Shown here in pieces: positions 1-11,205 of a stretch of DNA of 64,000 bases; positions within the stretch are counted from its first letter, which is position 1; every line of letters begins with the position of its first letter. Source of the stretch: Lytechinus pictus (lineage: Eukaryota > Echinodermata > Echinoidea > Temnopleuroida > Toxopneustidae); the NCBI RefSeq assembly GCF_037042905.1, contig NC_087257.1, forward strand, positions 19,798,001-19,862,000. The letters are read 5' to 3'. A program made the translations under genes and the position numbers. The notes below the pieces were generated by a model. That model saw only the letters and a list, made by a program, of their open reading frames with translations. It searched no databases and had not been told where the DNA came from.

Positions 1-240
1 TTCAAACAATAAAAAACAAAAGAAATAGTGAGTGAGTGACATCATCGACTCTCTCATTTGGATGTAACTGGCTCGTTCATATAACTATTTTGTTAAAAAT
101 AAGCGAAACTTTGAAATGTCATAACTTTCTTATTTTACATCCGATTTTGATGAAATTTTCAGCATTGTGCTTGTCTGATTTTTCTCTATTGATTCAAATC
201 AACAATTTTCTGAGGTGGACTTGACCTTTAAAGGATAAAG
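1..240. repeat. Degenerate half of a TTTAA-ended dispersed repeat
   Basis: The stretch resembles the right halves of the TTAA-flanked MITEs at 9555-10146 and 52757-53354: a phrase about 'cataactttcttatt', then 'ttgtctgatttttctc', then a terminal 'tttaaagg' at about 228-236. The similarity is by eye and the left half lies outside the window. No coding potential was recognised. Confidence 0.35.
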
Positions 241-590
241 CTAAATTAATGTAGTTGCAGTAAACAACAACAAGAATAAGTCTCTAAAATCTAGGTTTAG
301 TTTCAACATAATATCATCTTAGATCTAGATCTGGTACATTTAGTGTACATGTAAACCTAAATACGATCACATTGAAGATTGCCATCACAGATACACAAAA
401 AAGACCTAACATCTGTCTGGAATTTCTTGTTAATTTGGTCACTTCTAATAAATAACACATTTTTTACCAGAATAATTTGGCACATATTATTTTTTCATGA
501 CATACATTTGGGTGGCCATTTTATTGGATTCTGTTCAAACTCATTTGGGGATTTTTTTTACCATAGCAGGCAATTATTTTTTTAAAGTCA
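228..590 (+). repeat. Diverged copy of the MITE at 24160-24561
   Basis: Shared phrases in the same order include 'gatctagatctggtaca', 'cactgaagat(t/c)gcca(t/a)cacagata', 'tttggcacatatt' and 'cttgggtgg(c/t)cat'. The copy at 24160-24561 has clear TTAA termini, so this one is read as an older relative. Ends are approximate. Confidence 0.55.
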
Positions 591-1185
591 TGTACAGTAA
601 TGTCCTCAATTCATCATATCATGGTATGAAGATTCATGTTCCAAGATCATAATGAATTGATTTGCTGTAATTAGAGACATGCTGGCCGGTGTGGTTCATT
701 TTCTTCGCCCATCACACTTTTGATATGAAAAAATGTGCCATAGTGTATTGTCATATTCTCTTTATCTCTGTCAATCTTTCTTCCTTTCTTTCTCTCTTTC
801 TTCTCTCTGTGTTTCTCTCTTATTCTTCTTTCTTGCTCTCTTTCTCTTCTATCTTGCTTGCCTCCCTTCTCTCTCTAACTCCAGCTCTGGGTGTGTGTGT
901 GTGTGTTATATGTATGATAATACCTATAGTAAAGATACAGTTGTGCACATGTCATAGGTCATTACACTCTGCTGACCGCACACTTAGAGGGGGGGGGGTG
1001 TTGGAAGAAAATATTTGCAATCAGTGGCAAAATTTTATTACTAATGTACAACTGATATCTCAATAGATTATAAAATGGGTTTTCCGACACATGGCCAGCC
1101 ATGCATTTGCCATGCGCCCGGTAATTATTATGCATACATGTAGTTGTAAAAAAATAAAAATAAAACAAATGATACACAGGTTTGT
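591..1185. other. Non-coding, with pyrimidine-rich tract and GT run
   Basis: A CT-rich tract runs from about 760 to 880 and a short (GT)n from about 890 to 908; a G run sits near 988-997. ORFs here are low-complexity and I do not accept them as genes. Probably intron of the myosin gene that begins to the left of the window. Confidence 0.5.
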
Positions 1186-1186
1186 T

Positions 1187-1311
1187 CTTGCATTGGTAGG
1201 ACTAGTGAGCATGCGGTAACTATGGAAACTAGTCTAAACCCACTTGGCTGCACCTCGTGTGTTTAACAGTTCCATAGTTACTTTATGCTCCCAAAACCTA
1301 CCGATGCACTC
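1187..1311. repeat. Palindromic MITE-like element
   Basis: Left arm 'tgcattggtagg' near 1189 and right arm 'cctaccgatgca' near 1297 are near-complementary, with a second complementary pair inside ('ggtaactatggaaact' and 'agttccatagttact'). It lies in the presumed intron upstream of the first recognised myosin exon. Confidence 0.55.
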
Positions 1312-1599
1312 ACTTCTGTTTATCATTTGTGTACTAATGCAAAATTGTTTTTTACTTTTGCTTCTTGGTGCAAGAAGCAGGCCTGCATGAATATGCAATT
1401 AATTTCCAAAGTTATGATGATTTTTGGACCCAAACTTGACTTGTGATTGAGTTTCTTACAAAGTCCCATTAGTTCCATGAATGATGTGACACGATTGTGA
1501 AGAATTAACAGGATCAGGGAAATACATGTATGTTTGAAAAATGTTCATTTGATTGATTGCTAAAAGCTTCATCTTCTTATCTCTTTCAAATGAACACAG

Positions 1600-4500
1600 C
1601 ATCAGATGAATCAATACTTGATACTGTTTATGCGGATGATATCTCAGCTACAACTACAGCAGTCATTGAGAAGTGGAAGACCTTCAAGGTAAGGATCTCT
1701 TAAAGGGGAAGTTCACCCAGACGATAAATAATTGTAGAAAAAATTAAAGAAAAATAATGAAGAAGGTTTGACGAATACCCATAAAAAAATAAGAGATTTT
1801 GAATATGAATTTTTTAATTACTAATTTGTGTTGTCATATGCAAGCAGCTCCCCCATATATCATGTTATATAAATTCCATAAATTCAATTTTTGAGTGGAA
1901 CATTATGGATAGAAAAATTTTCATTTCAGAAGGGAGTGGTATAAAATGATATGTGGGATGATATACATGTATCCACCCCATAAATAAATAGGACTTGCAA
2001 CTGTTGTAACTTTGCCGTTATCATTATTATGGCAACTACCATGGTAACCTTGATTATGATTGGTCGCTGAGTCCTGTTACCATGGTAGTTGCCATTATGG
2101 CAAAGTTACAACAGTTGCAAGTCCTTTATGAAACGGGCCCCTGATTTGCTGGATTTTGATGCTGATATCAATGATTGATTCCATTTAGTATTATGTTTGC
2201 TCAATGGTACATGTAAAAATCAACCTCACGATCAATCCCTAAGCATTATGTTATGTGACCCAGAATTTTATTAACCCGTTGGATACCGACTGAATATACT
2301 ATAACACATGTTCTCCATAGACTCCAGTCCCCATATATGCGAGCTCACTCTCCAATGGGTTAATAGTCATTTTATTCATTCCCTTATTCAACACTTCAAT
2401 CTTGAGCAAGCACAGGAAGCCTTCATGAACATCATCAGGCAGTGGCCATACTGTGGTGCCCGTCTGTTTGCGGTTGAATTTAGAGATACTGTACCTGTTA
2501 TCCAAATTCGAATGATATCATTGCTATAACTTCTTTTTTCATTCCCTCATTCAGCATTTTAGTCCTGAGCAAGCGCAGGAATCCTTTATGCACATTATCA
2601 GGCAATGGCCATACTGTGGTGCCCATCTGTTTGAGTTTGAATGTAGAGATACCCAGTATCCAAATTCTAGTGATTTTATAGCTCTATATTCTTTTTTTAA
2701 TTCCCTTATTAGCACTTCATTCCCGAGTAAGCTCAGGAACATTATCAAGCAATGGCCATACTATGGAGCCCATCTTTTTGAAGTTGAATGTAGAGATACC
2801 TGTCATTTGAAATCCGATGATGATTTTATAGCTCTAACTTCTTTTCGATCCCTTATTTAGCATTTCAGTCCAGAGCAAGCGCAAGAAACCTTTATGAGCA
2901 TCATCAGGCAGTGGCCGTACTACAGTATGGCGCCCATCTGTTTGAGGTTGAATGTAGAGATACATGTACCTGTCATTCGAAATCCGATGATGATTTTATG
3001 GCTCTAACTTCTTTTTAATCCCTCATTCAGCATTTTAGTCCCAAGCAAGCACAGGATTACTTTATGCACATTATCAAGCAATGGCCGTACTATGGTGCCC
3101 ATCTGTTTGAGATTGAATTGAGAGATACCTGTTATCCAAATTCGAATGATATCATTGGTATAACTTCTTTTTAATTCCCTCATTCAGCATTTTAGTCCTG
3201 AGCAAGCGCAGGAATCCTTTATGCACATTATCAGGCAATTGCCATACTGTGGTGCCCGTCTGTTTGAAGTCGAATGTAGAGATACCTGTCATTTGAAATT
3301 CAATGATGATTCTATAGCTCTAACTTCTTTTTAATCCCTTATTCAGCACTTCAGTCCAGAGCAAGCGCAAGAAGCCTTTATGAGCATCATCAGGCAGTGG
3401 CCGTACTATGGCGCCCGTCTGTTTGAGGTCGAATGTAGAGACACCCGGTATCCGTCAGGTCTGTGGTTGGCTGTCGGGGTTGACATGGTCGCCATACACA
3501 AGCAGGGTATGGCTCATCCAATTGAAGAAATCACATATGAAAAGTGAGTCATTCTTCTAATTATTATTTGAGCAATTATGGAATCCAACTGATTTGTTTA
3601 TCCTTCATAATCCTTTGATTGTTACAGTATTGTTTTGGAGGTGTTTGCTGGTTACATGCATGTTTTTATAATGATATAGTGGATATTTATGGAGCACCTT
3701 CATCTTTCAAACATAGATCTCAAGGTACCGCAATTATTAATCTGGCTTTGCTAGGTGACTTACATGTACCTCTAAGTCTTATAAACTCAAATAATGACTG
3801 ATGCTATCTATGATCTATAGTTAAGATGATGCTTAATTTGGGGTTATTATTAAAGATATATTGAATGTTACACGGTTAACCTATATGAGTTTCATTTTAC
3901 TGTAAGGAGTCCTTTGGGTGGATGAGAATGAAATCCTTAGAGAGGTTTGGTATTTTCCCATGATTTGTAATGCGGTATGAGCGGGAGTCTGAATTACTGG
4001 CGTGCGACCTGTATTGTTGGTAAAATATCTAAAACACTTGATGCCCGTTTGTACCTGTCTCTGCGTTTTACTGAAGATTGCATTATTTCATTTTTTTTAC
4101 TCCAGGATCCTTTCATTTGGTGCACCTATCTTGAATGAGTACAAGATCGTGGTAGAAGGAAGGAGAGATGAACTAACATTTGAAACAACTCAGGTACATA
4201 TCTTACCGATTCTTTTTCTTTCTTCTATCCATCTTGCTTCTCAATTTTTTCTGCCTTGGACTTCTTTTCTTCTCTTTCATCCTGATTCCAATAATTCCAT
4301 AGTTTGTTTTCTTCAAGCTTTTTTTTTTACAATTCTTGGTTTAGATTGTATTCACTTTAATATTTCAGTGACATGTTGGCTCCTTTCTATTCCACAAGGC
4401 AGATTGAACTCCCCCCTCTCTCTCTTGCCCCCCCCCCCCTCTCTCTTCCCCCCTCTCTCTTCCCCTTCCCCCCTCTATTTCTTCTTCTTTATATTTTGCT

Positions 4501-5141
4501 ATTTCTTTGTTCATAAATGTTGGCTTGAACTCTTCAGCATTAAATCACACAAAGCGGCCTTTAGCTCTCATGTTGAGTCCACAATCTTATGGGGAGGGGT
4601 CACTTATGGACTTACGTACACATGTATGTTAAAAACACCAAATAATAGTCAGATTTATGACCCAAGGCGCTGTCAATGTTTGGGGGGGGGGGTAAAAGGG
4701 GTATGTTTCAGTTTTAACTTTGAAGGCTTTTAAGAAAAAAGGTTATTTTTTTTAACTGGTCCTTTAACATCTACATGTAAACCATTTAGGGGAAATTTTT
4801 ACATAATCTAATGCCATTTATGACATTAAGGGGTACATTTTACCAAATTTTAACACCATATACGTTGTTTAGACGTAAAACTTGACACCAATGATAATAG
4901 GGTTCAGTATTTAGGGTCCAATATTTGAGATGCTTGGGCAAGCATGTGTACCAGTTCATTCCAATAAAATAAGGTCTGATTTTAAATGTTTTCTATGTTT
5001 TCCATATGTTGGTTGCTTTTTAATTATGACTTTTTTGAAATAATTTGTTTCCTCTCAATTCTGTTATAGGTGTTTGAGATCGCTAAACTGATGAAGGCAT
5101 ACATCAATGAGATCGTCCGCAAACGACAGCAAGATTCGTGA
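1600..5141 (+). CDS. MYO10: Myosin X-like unconventional myosin, 3' part (end of C-terminal FERM domain)
   Basis: MyTH4-FERM myosins are actin motors; myosin X carries cargo to filopodial tips through its C-terminal MyTH4-FERM tail. Four coding exons are seen: 1600-1688, 3347-3543, 4106-4193 and 5070-5141 (TGA at 5139-5141). All junctions are AG/GT and the reading frame is kept across them (the split Lys codon AA|G joins 3543 to 4106). Exon 1 includes 'VIEKWKTFK'; exon 2 gives the FERM segment 'FMSIIRQWPYYGARLFEVEC' and 'LWLAVGVD'; exon 3 gives 'ILSFGAP' and 'FETTQ'; exon 4 gives 'EIAKLMKAYINEIV' and a basic tail. The last two blocks match what I know of the vertebrate myosin X C-terminus. 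Motor, IQ, PH and MyTH4 regions lie to the left of the window. MyTH4-FERM myosin is secure; the myosin X assignment is probable rather than proven. Confidence 0.85.
1988..2126. repeat. Palindromic MITE in myosin intron
   Basis: Arms of about 60 bases are nearly perfect inverted copies: 'ggacttgcaactgttgtaac' starts at 1991 and its complement ends at 2124; 'ctaccatggtaac' pairs with 'gttaccatggtag' inside. The loop is about 30 bases. A related family is at 11075-11205. Confidence 0.75.
2385..3346 (+). pseudogene. Six tandem truncated copies of the following myosin FERM exon
   Basis: Copies of the acceptor region plus the first ~105 bases of the exon at 3347-3543 start at 2392, 2555, 2713, 2861, 3031 and 3188, giving a period of about 148-170 bases. 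Each reads close to 'HFSPEQAQE.FM.IIRQWPY.GA.LFEVE.RDT' when the copies are compared, then passes into intron-like sequence ending in a new pyrimidine tract and acceptor. Five of the six have an AG acceptor; the copy at 2392 has AA instead. The copy at 2861 has a small insertion after 'WPYY' that shifts the frame and the copy at 2713 has a deletion. None contains the exon's 3' half or a convincing donor, so they cannot be ordinary cassette exons. Confidence 0.85.
3544..4105. other. Myosin intron, no further feature seen
   Basis: It begins with the donor GTGAGT and ends with a T-rich tract and the acceptor TCCAG. Nothing else recognised. Confidence 0.6.
4194..5069. other. Last myosin intron with C/T and G runs
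   Basis: Begins GTACAT and ends 'ctgttatag'. It holds a C/T tract near 4410-4480 and a G run near 4681-4692. The ORF through this stretch is intron read-through of the exon at 4106-4193, apart from the exon itself. Confidence 0.6.
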
Positions 5142-5202
5142 TTCAGACAACTCCCTCTGCAAACGACACCAGGGTAAATCAAAGCTATACATGGATCATT
5201 CC

Positions 5203-5476
5203 TGGGCCCCATCTTACAAAGAGTTGCGATTGATCCGATCAATCACAACTATGGAATGCCAGCAATGTCAACATCTATTATGCATGATTGATCAAAATAT
5301 TTTCTAACTGTGATGTATATTCATGCATTCGTTGTTTTCTTGAAAATTCACTGTGCTTCTCTTTGTTTACAAAGGGCATTGTGCAAATTTCTTGTAGAAA
5401 AAATTATGACACTGATGGATTTCCATAGTTACAATTGATTGGATCAATCGTAATTCATTGTAAGACAGGGCCCCGT
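5203..5476. repeat. GGGCCC-ended palindromic MITE in the myosin 3' region
   Basis: Left end 'gggccccatcttacaaag' (5204) and right end 'ttgtaagacagggccc' (about 5457-5472) are inverted; inner arms include 'tgatccgatcaatc' and 'gattggatcaatc'. It starts about 60 bases after the myosin stop codon, so it is probably transcribed in the 3' UTR. A half copy lies at 13083-13140. Confidence 0.7.
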
Positions 5477-5676
5477 TTTGCTTCTAGCAAATCAAAGTAA
5501 AATCATGTGTTGCTGCATTATGTTAGACATGACACTGTTTCTAGTATCACCAAAGTTGGATGTTATGAAAAGTTTTTTTTTTATAATGAGTTTTTATACT
5601 AAATCATTTTTTAATGCTTGTTTGTTCTGGTCATTAGTTTGTCCTTCAATCTGTCCCAATTACGTTATCGCAATAA

Positions 5677-5865
5677 CAACCGGGTTGTGTTTCACAAAAC
5701 TAAAGTTATACATGATTTTACAAATGATTCGAACATGTTCTTAGGTGCTAAGTCAGCAACATGGGGATATATCACATGGCGCAAGAAAGGATCACCAGTC
5801 ATTCATAAAGTCATTCGTAACTTTTTAGGAACAGTTTTATGGAATGGCCTCATGTTTCACTAATG
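5677..5865. repeat. Diverged copy of the 10902-11072 MITE family
   Basis: Shares 'aaaggatcaccagtcattc' and flanking 'gtttcacaaaac' and 'atgtttcac' ends with the palindrome at 10902-11072. A further fragment lies at 15769-15812. Confidence 0.5.
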
Positions 5866-8800
5866 AAACTGTAATTACATAGGAATACCGAGGGTCCGAT
5901 TAGTTCTGAGTTATTATTAAAGCTCAATGGTGTTAGGTCACATTGGATATTACATACAGGAATATATCTTGTTCATGAGGAAACAACTTAAATTAGCTCA
6001 AGGACACATATATAAGGGATGATAATGCAATATTGTTCAACAGCCGTTGTATACATGTACATCAAAATATGTTGTTATCCTGATAAAAGCACCATTTTAA
6101 GGAATAAATTCAATATGGGATTTTATAAATGTCGCAGTGACAATGATTGGATTAGTTTTGGGGGTCACAAGCTCAAGGTGTAGATGTCACATAATATCTA
6201 ATATAAATGGTTCATTCTTCCAAGAAACAGAGAACAGTTTGGCAGATTAACTTCAAACTTGGCTCATGTATGCATTCAGAAATGGCATTGTACAGTGATT
6301 ATATTTAGGGTTAGTAGAGTCAACAGTGAAAGGTCACGCAGTGCGTATCAGATCTGGCAATGGCCAAAGCAATAATTTGATAGCACTCATTCAAGAATCT
6401 TTGTAATTTGTTAATTACACTTAAAGGTAGATATTCAGCACAATTATGTAATCCTAACATGTTTTAGATGAAGAGATGTAATTGATTAGGATCCTGACCA
6501 GTAATATATACATGTATATTCATTTTAAAAAAATAGTTATCTGGTGCAATTTCTACAATATTGCTGTTAGACCTGCATACAATTACCTAGTATGCCAATG
6601 CTAGAATAGATGACATGATATTGCATTTGATCTAATTGATTGATGTATAATTGTTGGTCTTTCTTTTATTTTCTTTCAATTTCTCTGTTGGTGTGGACAA
6701 CTCATTTCCTCTCTTTTTGGTGCTATGGAACTTTGTGGGTCTTGTAATGTATTCAGAGTCCACAAAACAATTGCGTTTTTTTAATATCTACATATGATGT
6801 ACATTGTAAATAATGTTAAGCCGGATGCAGGCCTACATAGAATTGGCATACAATGGGTTGAGTGGATCGATTAGAAACATGACGCGTGTGTGATGAAGAT
6901 CCACTTATTGATCACGATATACAAGAATATGAATTACATAAATAAATTGAAGATTTTAGTCGAGAGAGAGAGAGGAAAATTGAGAATCAAAATCATGGAC
7001 ACCTTTTACCGTGATTATATTAAGGTTTCTAAAACAAGAAAATCGATCGTAGTCAAATAGTTTGGGGAAGGTGTTAAATATTCCACTATCTTCCAGAAAT
7101 AAGATAAAAAATAATACTATAATAATATTCTTTATAGCACTTGTAAAGAGCCAATTATCTAGTTTTGTCTTCAATGGCCTACTATATATTACCCTGGCGT
7201 TCACTCCAGCTGTTGTTATAAGCGCTTGGTGAATTCAAGGAATAATCTTGCCTGGTCCGCTTTCAACTCTCCTGGGTTGATTGCGGCACAATGTGGGTCA
7301 ATTTCTTGCGGAAGGAAACTACCCCAGAGCTGGGAGCTGTGACTCAAACCCTTACTTGTTGAGGTTTCTGTTTGGTTTTCTGTTTGATTCCTAACTACCC
7401 AAACTCCAACATTGTCAGTATTTTTATTATTCTCGTAAATATAAGATGCTGCATTGGAAATCTTGATATGTGTATGTTTGTTATGACCAAAGGCTTTGAA
7501 ACATGTCTGAAACAAGGATAGAGTAGAATTGATTGGGCCTATTCCGAGAGGTTTCATGTAAATAGAAACACTATGATACCCACTTGGCTGAGTAAACACA
7601 TGATATCATTAGTAAATAAGTCTTTAAGTAGTCCAATATATTGTATGAAATGCTGTCATTTTTATGTACCATATTACATTGTAATGTTAACTCATTAAAA
7701 TAAGTTTATCTACACATAGGTGGTTTGCTGAGAGAACATTCTGTCATCAGCATATTTTTTGTAAGCTATGCATTTTCTGCACATACATAAATGTGTCTTT
7801 GTTCTTTATGCGTCCGTAATTTCTTTCAAATCTTCCACGTCATCTCCTGAACGGAGATCAAAAACTTACTCCCTTCCCAAACTTAACTCCAGTTATCTAT
7901 TGTTACCTTGATAACTTCATATAAAACTTTGCATAAGTTTGATATAATGAATTGCAAAACAATTTCAGAGAGAGAAACATACCCTACTTAGCAACGCATC
8001 CCAAATGTCTTTTGCAAGATTTTGCATCAATCAGCCGTTTCTTGTACCTCCTGCTCCCCCATCGAATGTTTTGTCTGAAAGTGCCCTCTTAAAATGGGGT
8101 TAACTGTAATAATGAATACTTTGAGAGTAACAACATATAGGGGTTAGAGGATAATATCGTGGAATTATGGATTCATATGAAGACATAATTGGTTCGTTGT
8201 TTTTGGTTAGATTTGTCCGTGTAAAAAAAAATAGAATTATGATTTATACCACACAAAAAATCAGTAGATCACATTTCACCCAACAGTCACACATACATCA
8301 GATTTGAGAATGATTTGTTTTCCCCACCAAAAATGTAGTTTTACATGTAGTTTAGACATGAACTTGTTGTCAAATTTGACATGATGAATACTTGTAGAAG
8401 AGCATTAAGGTATTTTGAAAAATTTGATTGTCCACAAATTTGATTTCAATGCTGAATATAAGATGCATGTAATAAATGGAAGTGTATTGCAGATGTAGGA
8501 GTAGAATGATAATAATATTGAAATATCAGTTTTCAAAAGAATGTAATAAAATTATATATACGTGTACATTTTATGTAAGGGTTAAGTGCACAGAGAAATT
8601 TAAAATGTTTGAGGTTTTTTTTCTTAAACTCATTGTCACCAAAATATGTGTTTGTTGTACAGTTTTGTATTGTATATTTATATTAGACATTGCAATGTCA
8701 GTGTATTTTTGTACTTGAGATAACAATTATTTTGTCTTTTAAAACTGAGCACTGATAATGTCTATTCAGTAATGCACACATTGTGAAATGTTACGGAGGC

Positions 8801-9425
8801 CTTTTTTAAGTTAAATGACATTGCATTGCCAGTGGCAATACTCAAGAAATCAGTGATACAAATATTTATTCAATGGCATGAATGAATGGCACTTGCTTCA
8901 TTTATACTTGCCATTTCTTCTTAATGAGATACTTTTGATATTCCTCTAATGACAACTCATACTGATGTGAAGCAATGTCAATCAAATGTTCAGCAAAGAT
9001 TGAGGGGTTAAAAATGAATATCATTGTGGCATTGACTGTCCATATTTTTATTGAGTTAAAAAGATTATGAAGGTTGGAACAAATTTGACATTTGTTGTAG
9101 ATTGTAATGAATGAGTATATTTTGTTTGGCCACTCAGAACTAAATGCTTACTATTTGATTATTATACTTATATATTCTTTTATACACATAAATAGTAAAC
9201 TATTAAAACTAATAGATAAATTGAAACTTGTTGTGTATTTTCTTCTTTGTTGAATGGATTGTGCAGCATGCCCCAATATAGATATACGTTTGAAAGACAC
9301 TTAGATCATCAATTTCAGAATCAAAGCGTTATTTTACATGTACATGTACATGTAGTTTAAATATTTAGAGTCCTTCCTTTTGTGAAATTTTCATTGGTTT
9401 GAGTACAGGTATTATTATGATACAG
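5866..9425. other. 3' flank of the myosin gene, no gene recognised
   Basis: AT-rich sequence with scattered candidate polyadenylation words (for example AATAAA near 6943 and 8471). The myosin 3' UTR must end somewhere here or earlier, but no site can be chosen from sequence alone. An uninterrupted minus-strand frame at 7216-7599 has no recognisable domain and is not accepted as a gene. Confidence 0.5.
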
Positions 9426-9429
9426 AGTT

Positions 9430-10381
9430 GCATTTCTATGGTAGCCTAGCAAGATGATATTTTATTGTGCCAACTTGGCTGAAAAAGAGTTGTACGACGA
9501 CTTGGCTAGATACTCTATCCCACCATGCATGTGTTGACATGTTGCGAAATTGACTTAAAGGAGAATGAAACCCTTGGAGCAAGTTAGCTTTTGTGAAAGC
9601 AGAAAAATCAAAGAATAAGATCAATAAAAGTTTGAGTAAAATAGGACTAGCAATAGAAGAGTTATGAGCATTTGAATGTCGAGATCACTAATGCTATGGA
9701 GATCCTCCCATTGGCAATGCGACCAAGATCTATGATGTCACAGATGAACAACTCTCCCCTTTTGGACACTGAAAATATACCCCAAAACATCTTTTTTAGC
9801 TCATTCTAATCATATGACAAACGATCCATCAATGATATAATGTTGTGAAACCTATGTACTTGTCCTCTCATAAGGAGAACACCTCACCTTGTGATAGACT
9901 CTATAAAAGTGAGAATATAAGTGAAATAAGTACTAAAGTAATGAGGGAGTTGTACGTGTGTGACATCACAGATCTTGGTCGCATTGCCAATGGGAGGATC
10001 AACATGGCATTAGTGATCTCAATATTCAAATGCTCATAACTTTCTTATTATTCATTCAATCTTCCTCAAACTTTCAACAATATGTTTCTTTGATTTTTCT
10101 CTTTGATATGGATTCAGCTGGTTTCAAGGGTTTCATTCTCCTTTAAAAACAGTTGTATGCCAACATGACACCATAAATATCTCGCTAAGTTGACTTATAG
10201 AAGTTTCATTTTGACATGGCAAGATATGTCCACCACGTATCTCGCCATGTTGGGATACAAATGTTTATTAGTCAACTTCGCAAGATAACACACACGTTTC
10301 TAGCAATGACAACATACAACTGATCATAAGCCAGCTTGGCAAGATAATATATCTTGCTATGTCGACATACAACTTTTTTGT
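9430..10381. repeat. Dispersed repeat rich in 'tggcaagatat' units, split by a MITE
   Basis: Variants of 'cttggcaagata' and 'tatctcgccatgttg' occur on both sides of the TTAA element at 9555-10146, in both orientations. I read this as one older palindromic repeat interrupted by the MITE. Boundaries are approximate. Confidence 0.45.
9555..10146 (+). mobile_element. TTAA-flanked MITE, copy 1
   Basis: Inverted termini 'TTAAAGGAGAATGAAACCCT' at the left and the complement at the right, bounded by TTAA at 9555-9558 and 10143-10146. A second copy lies at 52757-53354 in opposite orientation with the same TTAA borders. TTAA target duplication is typical of piggyBac-type transposition; no transposase is present, so it is non-autonomous. 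Confidence 0.8.
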
Positions 10382-10408
10382 CAGAACTGAGTTGACATTG
10401 TCTGACAG

Positions 10409-10620
10409 AAGGGAGATTTCGCACAGCGACGCAGAACAGCAGTTTCATCCTGCGTTTCAGAGCCGACAAAGGACAATAACAATATGTCGTGCAGAGTCCA
10501 GGATGAAACTGTTTCGATTCACCAACCCTCGACAAAGACTTCATTGTCATGAAGGGTATATGACAAAATATATTCTCTATGTTCCCGTAAACGTTCTGCG
10601 TCGCGTTTGTAAAAACTTGC
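10409..10620. repeat. MITE with 'cacagcgacgcagaac' termini
   Basis: Left 'gcacagcgacgcagaac' near 10420 and right 'gttctgcgtcgcg' near 10593 are inverted. A second member is at 53421-53728 with 'cacacagcaacgcagaac' and 'gttctgcgtgatggtgtg' ends. The ORF on either strand here is a by-product of the palindrome. Confidence 0.65.
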
Positions 10621-10901
10621 GAGTAACCGAATACACCACTGCTTCTCAACCAACTAAAATAAAGAATATCAATGATATTGTCAGAGCTGACCTCTCTGAA
10701 AGCCCCACCCCATGCGATCACAATCTGTTATCAATCAACCCATCCCTCTTTCTACCACTCTCCCCTCTCTTACTTTCCCCTCCCATCTTGCAAACTCTTG
10801 TCTTGTCTTCATCTCCTGCCCCCCCCCCACCTCTCTTCTATAGGCCTACTCCTCTCTCTTCATCCCCCCCTCTTCTTTTTTTCTAAAGACTAAGATTACT
10901 G

Positions 10902-11072
10902 GGGGCCATTTCATAAAGCTGTTCGTAAGTTAAGAGCGACTTTAAGAACGACTGGTGATCCTTTCTTATGCGCTAAACCATCACCAATGAATATACCATT
11001 TACCACAAAAAAAGGACCACCAGTCGTTCTTAAAGTCGCTTTTAACTTACGAACAGCTTTATGAAACACCCA
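10902..11072. repeat. Palindromic MITE
   Basis: Arms: 'gttcgtaagttaagagcgac' from 10921 and its near-complement ending near 11055, followed inward by 'ctttaagaacgactggtg' and its complement. Outer ends read 'atttcataaagctg' and 'cagctttatgaaac'. Confidence 0.8.
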
Positions 11073-11074
11073 CC

Positions 11075-11205
11075 AGGGCCCTGTTGCATAGAAGTTACCA
11101 TTATAGTAACTTTGTCATCCAATGGTAACTACCATGGTAACACTGATCAACAGCAAGGTTTCCACGAAAGTTACCATAATGGAAACTTTTATGCAACAGG
11201 ACTCA
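11075..11205. repeat. Palindromic MITE
   Basis: Ends 'cctgttgcatagaagttacc' and 'aaacttttatgcaacagg' are inverted; centre 'ggtaactaccatggtaac'. It directly abuts the preceding palindrome, so two MITEs sit back to back. Confidence 0.75.

Noticed and set aside
689..1066. 125-codon plus-strand ORF rich in Ser/Leu
   Set aside because: It follows a CT-rich tract, a GT run and a G run; composition explains it.
4002..4733. 243-codon plus-strand ORF
   Set aside because: Only 4106-4193 is a real exon; the rest is intron read-through with pyrimidine and G runs.
7216..7599. 127-codon minus-strand ORF
   Set aside because: No recognisable domain, no flanking splice or promoter signals, and it lies in the 3' flank of the myosin gene.
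10272..10886. Overlapping ORFs on both strands of 149 and 175 codons
   Set aside because: They coincide with a palindromic MITE and a C/T-rich tract and have no domain.
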